Shown here one piece after another: positions 1 to 5,175 of a stretch of 5,175 nucleotides of DNA; position 1 is the first letter of the stretch, and the number at the start of each line of letters is the position of its first letter. Source of the DNA: Anaerolineae bacterium (GTDB lineage Bacteria; Chloroflexota; Anaerolineae; Anaerolineales; E44-bin32); contig DAOVIK010000152.1 of NCBI GenBank assembly GCA_030673735.1, forward strand, positions 1 to 5,175, written 5' to 3'. Below the pieces are notes generated by a model, which saw nothing but the letters and a program-made list of their open reading frames with translations, did no database searches and was not told the DNA's origin. A program made the translations under genes and the position numbers.

Positions 1-9
1 GGTAGGAAC

Positions 10-29
10 CACGGCTAAAACCTCCCTCC
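10..29 (-). promoter_or_regulatory. Possible ribosome binding site and GTG start of a gene leaving the left edge
   Basis: Read on the minus strand, positions 29-21 form a purine-rich GGAGGGAGG, a strong Shine-Dalgarno match. Eight bases later comes GTG at 12-10, followed by three sense codons (V-P-T) to the window edge. GTG is also the start codon of gyrB and two other genes here, so the arrangement is plausible for a gene downstream of gyrB on the same strand. Another GTG at 31-29 overlaps the purine tract and is also open to the edge. Only four codons are visible, so the product cannot be named and the match may be chance. Confidence 0.25.
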
Positions 30-219
30 ACGGTTACTTACTAAAAGATAAAAACAAGCAACACAAAGGCATAGCCAGCTTCGCATTCAATCTATCATCA
101 TAATACTGCTGAATCACCTGGAGAGATGGGGCTAGTGGATATGGAATCCCGCCGGCATCGAAGCACGGTAGTCCCCCGTATTGCTAGATCGGTTGGGGAT
201 ATTGCTTGTATGGGCGGGG
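30..219. other. Intergenic stretch downstream of gyrB, no gene seen
   Basis: No convincing coding sequence lies here. The part from about 37 to 115 is visibly AT-richer than the flanking genes. I looked for a GC-rich hairpin followed by a T-run that would end gyrB transcription and found none. A T-rich run on the minus strand (revcomp of about 44-56) has no stable stem before it. One plus-strand frame is open from the left edge to a TAA at 101-103 (33 codons), which could be chance or the tail of a gene outside the window. I found no convincing promoter hexamer pair on the minus strand. Confidence 0.4.
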
Positions 220-2145
220 TCAGATATCCAGATTGCGCACCTCGTGCGCGTGGGTCTGGATGAAGCGCCTGCGAGGGGGTACGGCGGCGCCCATGAGCAT
301 ATCGAACGTGCGATCGGAAGAGGCAGTGTCTTCGATGGTTACCTGCAACAGCGTTCGCTGTTCAGGGTCCATGGTCGTTTCCCACAGCTGCTCAGGGTTC
401 ATCTCGCCCAAACCCTTGTAGCGCTGCAGCCTCGCCCTGGAGCGCTTTCTGCCCAGCTCCTTCATGATGCGCTCACGATCTGCTTCTGTGTAGGCGTACC
501 AGACCTTCTTTCCATGCCCGATCCGGTAGAGAGGCGGTTGGGCGATATAGAGGTGCCCCTCGTCGATCAGCTCATGCATGTAGCGGAAGAAGAAGGTCAG
601 CAAGAGCGTGCGAATATGGCTGCCGTCAACGTCGGCGTCGGTCATGATGATCACCCGGCCATAGCGCAAACCGGAGAGATCGAAGCTCTCTCCCACACTG
701 GTGCCCAGCGCTGAGATCAAAGCTCTGACCTCGTTGTTGGAGAGGATCTTGTCGAGGCGGGCGCGCTCGGTGTTGAGGATTTTGCCCCGCAAGGGAAGGA
801 TGGCTTGGAAATGCCGGTCACGGCCTTGCTTTGCCGATCCCCCGGCCGAGTCGCCCTCCACAATGTACAGCTCGCATTTGCTGGGGTCGCGCTCGGAGCA
901 GTCGGCAAGTTTACCAGGAAGGGTCAGACTCTCCAGGGCACTCTTGCGAATGACAAGATCGCGTGCCTTGCGCGCCGCATCACGCGCACGTGCCGAAGTC
1001 AGGCATTTTTGGACAATGGCCTTTCCGGCACGCGGGTTTTCCTCCAGAAACGTGCCGAACTCCTCCCCCAGCGCCTGCTGCACCTGAGTTTGAACCTCGG
1101 CATTCATCAGCTTGACCTTGGTCTGACTCTCGAATTGCGGATCGCGATGCTTGATGCTTACGATTGCGGTCAGACCTTCCCGCGTGTCATCGCCGCTGAA
1201 ATTCGGATCGTTGCCCTTGAGCAGCCCCGCCTTGCGCGCGTAGTCATTGATCGTGCGCGTGATGGAGGCCCTCAGGCCGGTTAGATGCGTGCCGCCATCG
1301 ACGGTATTGATGGTGTTGGCGAAGGAGTAAACCGATTCGGCATAGGCATTGGTGTACTGCAGGGCAACCTCAACGCCGGTAGAATCGACTTCCTTCTCGA
1401 CGTATACAATCGGGTGCAGCACCATGCGGTTGCGATTCAGATAGCGCACGAAGGAAGTGATTCCGCCCTCGAAGTAGAACTCCATCTCTCGCCCGTCGCG
1501 CTCGTCGATCAAGTGAATCGCCACGCCGCGCGTGACGAACGCCATCTCCCTGAAGCGTTGAACCAGTGTTTCAAATCGATAGTCCAATTCTCCTTCGAAG
1601 ATCTTGCGATCAAACATATAGGTTGTCTTGGTGCCTGTCTTGGTCTTCGCAGCCTTGCCGATGACCTTGACAGGTCCGGTGGGCGCGCCCCGCTCGTAGC
1701 GCTGGAAGTGCACCTTGCCGCCCCGCTTGACTTCGACCTCGCAATACTCCGATAGGGCATTAACCGCCGAGACGCCCACGCCATGCAGACCGCCGGAGAC
1801 CCTGTAGCCCTCACCTCCGAACTTGGCTCCGGCATGCAGCACGGTCATCACTAGTTCCAGGGCGGGTTTCTTCTTCTCAGGATGGATATCGACAGGAATT
1901 CCGCGGCCGTCATCTTCTACGGTGACGCTGCTGTCGGGATGGATGATGATGTCGATATTCTTGCAGGCTCCTGCTAAGGCCTCGTCGATCGAGTTATCGA
2001 CCACCTCATAGACCATGTGGTGCAGAGCCTTGATATCCGTACCGCCAACATACATGCCCGGGCGCCGGCGGACGGCCTCCAGCCCTTCAAGCACCTGGAT
2101 GTCCTTGGCTGCATAACTGCTTACAGCCTTGCCATCTTTTGCCAC
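220..2145 (-). CDS. gyrB: DNA gyrase subunit B (type IIA topoisomerase ATPase/TOPRIM subunit)
   Basis: GyrB is the ATP-hydrolysing subunit of DNA gyrase (A2B2, cytoplasm), which introduces negative supercoils into DNA. The 641 residues contain the family's landmarks in order. The GHKL ATPase domain has general base E47, Mg-binding N51, the DDGRGIP loop (78-84) and GGLHGVG (118-124); R141 and T172 match E. coli R136 and T165. The transducer domain has GGTHLTG (284-290) and QTKVKL (341-346), whose K343 corresponds to the ATP-contacting lysine. The TOPRIM domain has EGDSAGGSA (430-438, metal ligand E430) and TDADVDG (502-508, D503/D505/D507). The tail has QRYKGLGEM (574-582) and QLWETTM, which favours GyrB over ParE. 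E. coli GyrB has 804 residues; the shorter length is the usual form lacking the insertion of about 170 residues. The start is GTG with a strong upstream AAGGAG. The gene lies 50 bases after a membrane-protein gene on the same strand and is probably cotranscribed with it. No intein or frameshift is seen. Confidence 0.97.
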   Translation of the reverse strand: MAKDGKAVSSYAAKDIQVLEGLEAVRRRPGMYVGGTDIKALHHMVYEVVDNSIDEALAGACKNIDIIIHPDSSVTVEDDGRGIPVDIHPEKKKPALELVMTVLHAGAKFGGEGYRVSGGLHGVGVSAVNALSEYCEVEVKRGGKVHFQRYERGAPTGPVKVIGKAAKTKTGTKTTYMFDRKIFEGELDYRFETLVQRFREMAFVTRGVAIHLIDERDGREMEFYFEGGITSFVRYLNRNRMVLHPIVYVEKEVDSTGVEVALQYTNAYAESVYSFANTINTVDGGTHLTGLRASITRTINDYARKAGLLKGNDPNFSGDDTREGLTAIVSIKHRDPQFESQTKVKLMNAEVQTQVQQALGEEFGTFLEENPRAGKAIVQKCLTSARARDAARKARDLVIRKSALESLTLPGKLADCSERDPSKCELYIVEGDSAGGSAKQGRDRHFQAILPLRGKILNTERARLDKILSNNEVRALISALGTSVGESFDLSGLRYGRVIIMTDADVDGSHIRTLLLTFFFRYMHELIDEGHLYIAQPPLYRIGHGKKVWYAYTEADRERIMKELGRKRSRARLQRYKGLGEMNPEQLWETTMDPEQRTLLQVTIEDTASSDRTFDMLMGAAVPPRRRFIQTHAHEVRNLDI

Positions 2146-2153
2146 AGTCTATT

Positions 2154-2159
2154 CTCCTT
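2154..2159 (-). promoter_or_regulatory. Ribosome binding site of gyrB
   Basis: On the minus strand these bases read AAGGAG and lie 8 bases before the GTG at 2145-2143. This supports the GTG as the true start of gyrB; no upstream ATG competes in the 50-base gap. Confidence 0.8.
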
Positions 2160-2195
2160 GCGAGTGTAAATGCATCGTCGGATCCTTGGCGAATC

Positions 2196-3200
2196 CTAGT
2201 TAACGCTGCGCACCCTCAGTTCATCTCGTTGGGCAACGAGCCATTCTCGCCGCCCCTGATAAAAGACATAGCTTCCAAGCCATAACATCGTGCTCACAAA
2301 GGCATGCCCCAATAGGGCAAGCAGGCTGAACCATGAGGCATCCGGTGGCAGCAGCCAAACTTGTGATGCAAGCCAACTGACAATGAACGCCAAACCCAGA
2401 AATGCCAGCGTTCCCATCAGGTTCCAGCGCACGACGGCTGCACTCTCCATCAGAGCCTGAAGTAGCCCCATTTCGTAGCGCACGATCCCATGCGGCGTAA
2501 AGAACAGGTAGATCACAAGCCAGAATAGAAGAGTAAACGAAAGGAGCAGAACCAGCACCCCAAGAAAGGGTACTAGGACGGCTGCGATCGAGGCGGCGAG
2601 TACGCTGACAAACAGGTAGGCCGAGACGGTCACATATGCGGCGGCGGCCAGAGCAAGAATGCGCAGCCACGTCTTCCAGCCCTTGCCAAGTTCACCAATG
2701 GGCGCAACCTGGCGAGCGATCCAAAAGTGGTAACCTCCGCCAAGCCCCAGACCTATGATCGTCAAGAGCAGCCATATTCCAACCACATAGGCTGGCTCTG
2801 TTACGTCTACAAAGATTGGCAAGCCCACCGGCGTTTCCGTGGGCATGCGCGTGCTCATCAAGCTGGGAATGCCCACCGGCAGACTGCTTAGCGCCGTTAG
2901 CAGGTTGAAACGGTTCCCAATTTCGAGCAAGCCCACCCGCAGCAAACGGATCTGCTCATACAACTCCGGCGTTGCATTTGAAGGAATCCGGATCCCCTCC
3001 TCAACTAGCCACCCAACGAGAGAGTTGATCTTCAAATGCGGGCCCAGCCACAATAGCAAGTCCAGCACCAAGGAGGGGATGAGCAAAAGAGGCGCTGCTG
3101 CGATGCGCTCAAAGCCCTTTATGAGCGCTTCAAATGCACCGATCGGCTTGGAAGAAGACGGTTCTGCAATGGGATCAGCCACGACCCCTAATTTTACCAC
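2196..3200 (-). CDS. Polytopic membrane protein of unknown function, upstream of gyrB
   Basis: I do not recognise the family. The 334-residue product has a polar N-terminus (about 1-33) and roughly six hydrophobic segments: about 36-54, 138-160, 180-206, 208-234, 262-284 and 291-313. It ends in a basic tail with GRRE and RDELRVR (316-331). Between the first two helices lies a loop of about 80 residues (57-135) rich in Pro, Thr and Ser towards its end. The short linker after the fourth helix contains TPHGIVRYEMG (235-245). There is no signal peptide and no obvious catalytic or metal-binding motif, so transporter, scaffold and envelope roles are all open. The reading frame is open back to a TGA at 3233-3231, and the only usable start codons near the N-terminus are GTG at 3200 and GTG at 3182 (residue 7). 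Neither has a well-spaced Shine-Dalgarno sequence, so the start is uncertain. Its stop is 50 bases before gyrB on the same strand, suggesting cotranscription. Confidence 0.85.
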   Translation of the reverse strand: MVKLGVVADPIAEPSSSKPIGAFEALIKGFERIAAAPLLLIPSLVLDLLLWLGPHLKINSLVGWLVEEGIRIPSNATPELYEQIRLLRVGLLEIGNRFNLLTALSSLPVGIPSLMSTRMPTETPVGLPIFVDVTEPAYVVGIWLLLTIIGLGLGGGYHFWIARQVAPIGELGKGWKTWLRILALAAAAYVTVSAYLFVSVLAASIAAVLVPFLGVLVLLLSFTLLFWLVIYLFFTPHGIVRYEMGLLQALMESAAVVRWNLMGTLAFLGLAFIVSWLASQVWLLPPDASWFSLLALLGHAFVSTMLWLGSYVFYQGRREWLVAQRDELRVRSVN

Positions 3201-3225
3201 GGCAGCCGATTCTTGACGATTCCCA

Positions 3226-3245
3226 TGCGGTCAGGTGCGGTCAGG
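3226..3245. repeat. Perfect tandem repeat of a 10-bp unit in the divergent promoter region
   Basis: TGCGGTCAGG occurs twice in direct succession without mismatch (3226-3235 and 3236-3245). It lies 26-45 bases upstream of the membrane-protein GTG, on that gene's side, and about 60-80 bases upstream of the expected transcription start of the SAM hydrolase unit. One helical turn per unit would place two protein monomers on the same DNA face, which fits an operator with directly repeated half-sites. A third TCAGG occurs at 3279-3283. The repeat is seen directly; the operator role is inference. Confidence 0.5.
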
Positions 3246-3270
3246 CGTCTCGTGGAACGCATGTCCAGGT

Positions 3271-3299
3271 TTGACCATCAGGCCTGTCTCCATTAGAAT
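3271..3299 (+). promoter_or_regulatory. Sigma70-type promoter for the SAM hydrolase-murA unit
   Basis: TTGACC (3271-3276) and TAGAAT (3294-3299) each differ from the consensus -35 and -10 hexamers at one position and are separated by the optimal 17 bases. Transcription would start near 3306, giving a short leader of about 14 bases that just includes the ribosome binding site of the next gene. The position between divergent genes fits. Chance occurrence cannot be excluded from sequence alone. Confidence 0.65.
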
Positions 3300-3308
3300 T
3301 CCGACCTT

Positions 3309-3314
3309 GAGGAG
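3309..3314 (+). promoter_or_regulatory. Ribosome binding site of the SAM hydrolase gene
   Basis: GAGGAG ends 5 bases before the GTG at 3320-3322. The nearer ATG at 3315 touches the purine tract and reads only ATG-CGG-TGA, so the GTG is the better start. The N-terminus it gives (a short lead into LLTDFG at 8-13) is what the family normally shows. Confidence 0.7.
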
Positions 3315-3319
3315 ATGCG

Positions 3320-4162
3320 GTGAAGACCGGTCCCATTGCTCTTCTAACGGATTTCGGTCTGCAGGATGCATACGTCGGCATGATGAAAGGCGTGATCGCA
3401 GACATAGCGCCTCAGGCCGATATCATCGATCTTTCACACGACGTTCCTCGCGGCGATATCCAACGAGGCGCCTTTCATCTCTGGCAGGCGACGTCGTATT
3501 TTCCTGAGAACACCGTATTCGTAGCTGTTGTGGATCCGGGAGTAGGAACATCCCGCCGGGCGATGGGCGCCTCTTGGCCCGGCTTCACTTGCATCGCCCC
3601 TGACAATGGATTGCTCACCTTCGTTTGCGAGCAATCCGAACCACTCAATGCTGTCGAGCTGACCTCATCACAATACCGGCTAGCCGGTGTGAGCGCGACA
3701 TTTCATGGCCGGGACATCTTCGCTCCCGCCGCCGCGCATCTTGTACGCGGTGTTGCCCTACAAGAAATGGGACCACCAGCCGCCGAACTAGTCCGATTGC
3801 CCTTGCCATCCCTATCGATCGACGCCGAGGCAACCATCCGGGGCCAAATCCTCTTCGCCGATAGGTTCGGCAACTTGATCACAAGCCTGGGATTGTTGCA
3901 TACTGAGGGAGAGAACCTCATCTTGGATCCTTGGCTCGGAGGCTGCCCGTCGGCTCGGTTCAAGCGCGGCGATAGCCGCGTGCAATTGCCTGACGGCACG
4001 CAACTGGCCATTGCACACACCTTCGGGGAAGCAGGCGCCGGCAAGCCGCTGGCCTTCATTGGCAGCAGCGGATTGCTGGAGATCGCCGTCAACCAGGGAA
4101 ACGCTGCCGAGGTGCTGGGATTTTATCCCGGCCAAGAGATCCTGCTCATTAGGAAAGGATAG
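3320..4162 (+). CDS. S-adenosylmethionine hydrolase, adenosyl-forming (DUF62 / SAM hydroxide adenosyltransferase)
   Basis: This 280-residue protein belongs to the DUF62 family, relatives of the fluorinase and chlorinase, whose members use activated water to split S-adenosylmethionine into adenosine and methionine. The N-terminal domain (about 5-160) has the typical LLTDFG (8-13), then VVDPGVGTSRR (70-80), APDNGLL (93-99) and FHGRDIFAPAAA (128-139). The family's Asp-Arg-His catalytic set is intact as D72, R79 and H129, with the same seven-residue Asp-Arg spacing as the archaeal prototype PH0463. This set argues for hydrolase rather than halogenase activity. The smaller C-terminal domain (about 175-278) includes the characteristic FADRFGNLITS (184-194). 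The length is normal and no signal peptide or membrane segment is present, so it is cytoplasmic. It begins with GTG behind a good ribosome binding site and promoter, and murA starts 3 bases after its stop, so the two are almost certainly cotranscribed. The physiological reason for SAM hydrolysis is poorly understood. Confidence 0.93.
   Translation: MKTGPIALLTDFGLQDAYVGMMKGVIADIAPQADIIDLSHDVPRGDIQRGAFHLWQATSYFPENTVFVAVVDPGVGTSRRAMGASWPGFTCIAPDNGLLTFVCEQSEPLNAVELTSSQYRLAGVSATFHGRDIFAPAAAHLVRGVALQEMGPPAAELVRLPLPSLSIDAEATIRGQILFADRFGNLITSLGLLHTEGENLILDPWLGGCPSARFKRGDSRVQLPDGTQLAIAHTFGEAGAGKPLAFIGSSGLLEIAVNQGNAAEVLGFYPGQEILLIRKG
4154..4159 (+). promoter_or_regulatory. Ribosome binding site of murA, inside the preceding gene
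   Basis: AAAGGA lies 6 bases before the ATG at 4166 and overlaps the last codons of the SAM hydrolase gene. A ribosome finishing the upstream gene stops at 4160-4162, beside the murA start, which suggests translational coupling. Confidence 0.65.
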
Positions 4163-4165
4163 CCA

Positions 4166-5175
4166 ATGTCCAGCTTCCTTATAGAGGGAGGGCATTCCCT
4201 GCGGGGAGAAGTGGTGCCCTCGGGTAACAAGAACGCTGCGATCGCGTTGCTGCCGGCGTGCATCCTGACCGATGAGCCCGTGATTCTGCACAACATTCCA
4301 GACATCGGAGATGTCCGCACCTTCCACCAGATCCTGCAGAGCATCGGAATGCAGATCGAGGTGCTGGGCCCGAATTCGTGGCGCTTGCACGCTCGCGATA
4401 TAAATCCGACCGATCTGAATACCGATCTATGCCGCAAGATCCGGGCATCGGTCCTGCTTGCGGGCCCGATGCTGGGACGGGGCAGCGGGATCGACATGCC
4501 GCCACCAGGCGGGGACGTCATCGGTCGAAGACGGGTTGATACACATCTGATCGCCCTTGAAGCCCTTGGCGCCAAAACCAAATTCGACGGCCGCTCTTTT
4601 CAGCTGCGAGCCCCGCGAAGGCTTGTAGGAGCGGACATCCTGCTCGACGAGGCCAGCGTTACTGCCACGGAAAACGCCGTCATGGCTTCCGTTACCGCGA
4701 AAGGCACGACGATCCTCCGCAATGCGGCCTCCGAACCCCACGTCCAGGATTTGTGCAATTTCCTGAATCATCTCGGCGCTCGCATCGAGAACGTCGGATC
4801 CAACACGCTGCATATTGAAGGCGTGGACAGGCTGCACGGGGGTGAATACACCATCGGCGCAGATTATATGGAAGTGGTCAGTTTCATCGGAGCGGCTGCG
4901 GTGACGGGAGGTGAGATCCGAATTCGCGATGCATCTCCCGAACATCTGGACATGATCCGCTTGAATTTCGCCCGCCTTGGCGTCTCCTGGAGTGTGGAGG
5001 GCGACGACATCCTGGTTCCCGGCAAGCAGTCCCTGACAGTGCTCCCTGACGTCGGCGGAGCGATACCCGAGATCAACGTGATGCCTTGGCCGGCTTTCCC
5101 CACCGATTTGATGAGTATTGCCATCGTGGTCGCCACGCAGGCCAACGGCACTGTGCTCTTCCACGATTGGATGTA
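4166..5175 (+). CDS. murA: UDP-N-acetylglucosamine 1-carboxyvinyltransferase (MurA), Cys-to-Asp type, 3' end cut off
   Basis: MurA transfers enolpyruvate from phosphoenolpyruvate to UDP-N-acetylglucosamine, the first committed step of peptidoglycan synthesis, in the cytoplasm. The window holds 336 full codons; E. coli MurA has 419 residues, so about 80 are missing. The visible part shows the EPSP-synthase-like fold and landmarks: SGNKNAA (19-25, K22 matching catalytic K22 of E. coli), KIRAS (91-95, R93 matching R91), the mobile loop PPPGGDVIGRRRVDTH (112-127, R122 matching R120), and FPTD with D314 matching the general base D305. The arginine corresponding to R397 lies beyond the edge. The loop carries D117 (GAC at 4514-4516) where most MurA proteins have the Cys that fosfomycin alkylates. 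Natural Cys-to-Asp forms are known in mycobacteria, chlamydiae and Borrelia, are active and resist fosfomycin. The start is ATG, 3 bases after the SAM hydrolase stop. A divergent paralog acting on another nucleotide sugar is less likely but not excluded. Confidence 0.93.
   Translation, partial: MSSFLIEGGHSLRGEVVPSGNKNAAIALLPACILTDEPVILHNIPDIGDVRTFHQILQSIGMQIEVLGPNSWRLHARDINPTDLNTDLCRKIRASVLLAGPMLGRGSGIDMPPPGGDVIGRRRVDTHLIALEALGAKTKFDGRSFQLRAPRRLVGADILLDEASVTATENAVMASVTAKGTTILRNAASEPHVQDLCNFLNHLGARIENVGSNTLHIEGVDRLHGGEYTIGADYMEVVSFIGAAAVTGGEIRIRDASPEHLDMIRLNFARLGVSWSVEGDDILVPGKQSLTVLPDVGGAIPEINVMPWPAFPTDLMSIAIVVATQANGTVLFHDWM

Noticed and set aside
9..33. CCACGG occurring twice (9-14 and 28-33) near the left edge as a repeat or hairpin
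   Set aside because: The copies are six bases long, direct rather than inverted, and without conserved flanks; expected by chance.
181..2011. Long open frames on the plus strand across the gyrB region (for example 181-714, 805-1284, 1285-1755)
   Set aside because: They lie antisense to an intact gyrB with every family motif, and their translations show no recognisable domain. They are by-products of the codon use of gyrB.
2146..2195. TACACT-like -10 for a dedicated gyrB promoter in the gap before gyrB
   Set aside because: The hexamer matches only four of six positions and the bases 17 upstream (CGCCAA on the minus strand) do not resemble a -35 element.
3213..3241. TTGACG at 3213-3218 as an alternative plus-strand -35 element
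   Set aside because: No -10-like hexamer lies at 16-18 bases downstream; that position falls in the GC-rich tandem repeat.
3315..3323. Two-codon frame ATG-CGG-TGA overlapping the SAM hydrolase GTG start, as a possible coupling leader
   Set aside because: The purine tract directly abuts this ATG with no spacer, so initiation there is unlikely; the GTG has acceptable spacing.
3235..3507. Plus-strand frame of 90 codons overlapping the SAM hydrolase start
   Set aside because: It runs out of frame into the conserved N-terminus of the SAM hydrolase, spans the promoter and has an Arg/Ser-rich translation with no family features.
3703..5164. Minus-strand open frames opposite the SAM hydrolase and murA genes (for example 3812-4390 and 4427-5164)
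   Set aside because: They overlap two well-supported enzymes over most of their length, and the frames show low-complexity Arg/Ser/His-rich or unremarkable translations typical of antisense shadows.

Overview
This window looks like chromosomal DNA from a bacterium, moderately GC-rich by eye. The most likely source is a member of Chloroflexota (Anaerolineae-like). That placement is inference: it rests on the sequence style of GyrB, which is about 640 residues and lacks the proteobacterial insertion, and on a MurA carrying the PPGGDVIGRRR-type active-site loop, which I associate with that phylum and some other deep lineages. No mobile element, CRISPR array, RNA gene or phage gene is visible.

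Layout: positions 1-219 are non-coding as far as I can see. The first ~115 bases are AT-richer than the rest, and the minus strand has a possible ribosome binding site and GTG start of a further gene leaving the left edge. On the minus strand lie gyrB (220-2145) and, 50 bases upstream of it, a six-helix membrane protein of unknown function (2196-3200). A 119-base divergent intergenic region (3201-3319) holds a perfect 10-bp tandem repeat and a good sigma70-type promoter reading rightward. On the plus strand follow a DUF62-family S-adenosylmethionine hydrolase (3320-4162) and, after only 3 bases, murA (4166 to the right edge, cut off).

The window therefore holds two divergent transcription units. 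The left one joins a membrane protein to the DNA supercoiling enzyme GyrB. The right one joins SAM breakdown to the first committed step of peptidoglycan synthesis. The most notable sequence-level point is that MurA has Asp in place of the usual catalytic, fosfomycin-binding Cys. The genes are otherwise ordinary housekeeping genes, and I do not see an undescribed multi-gene system here.
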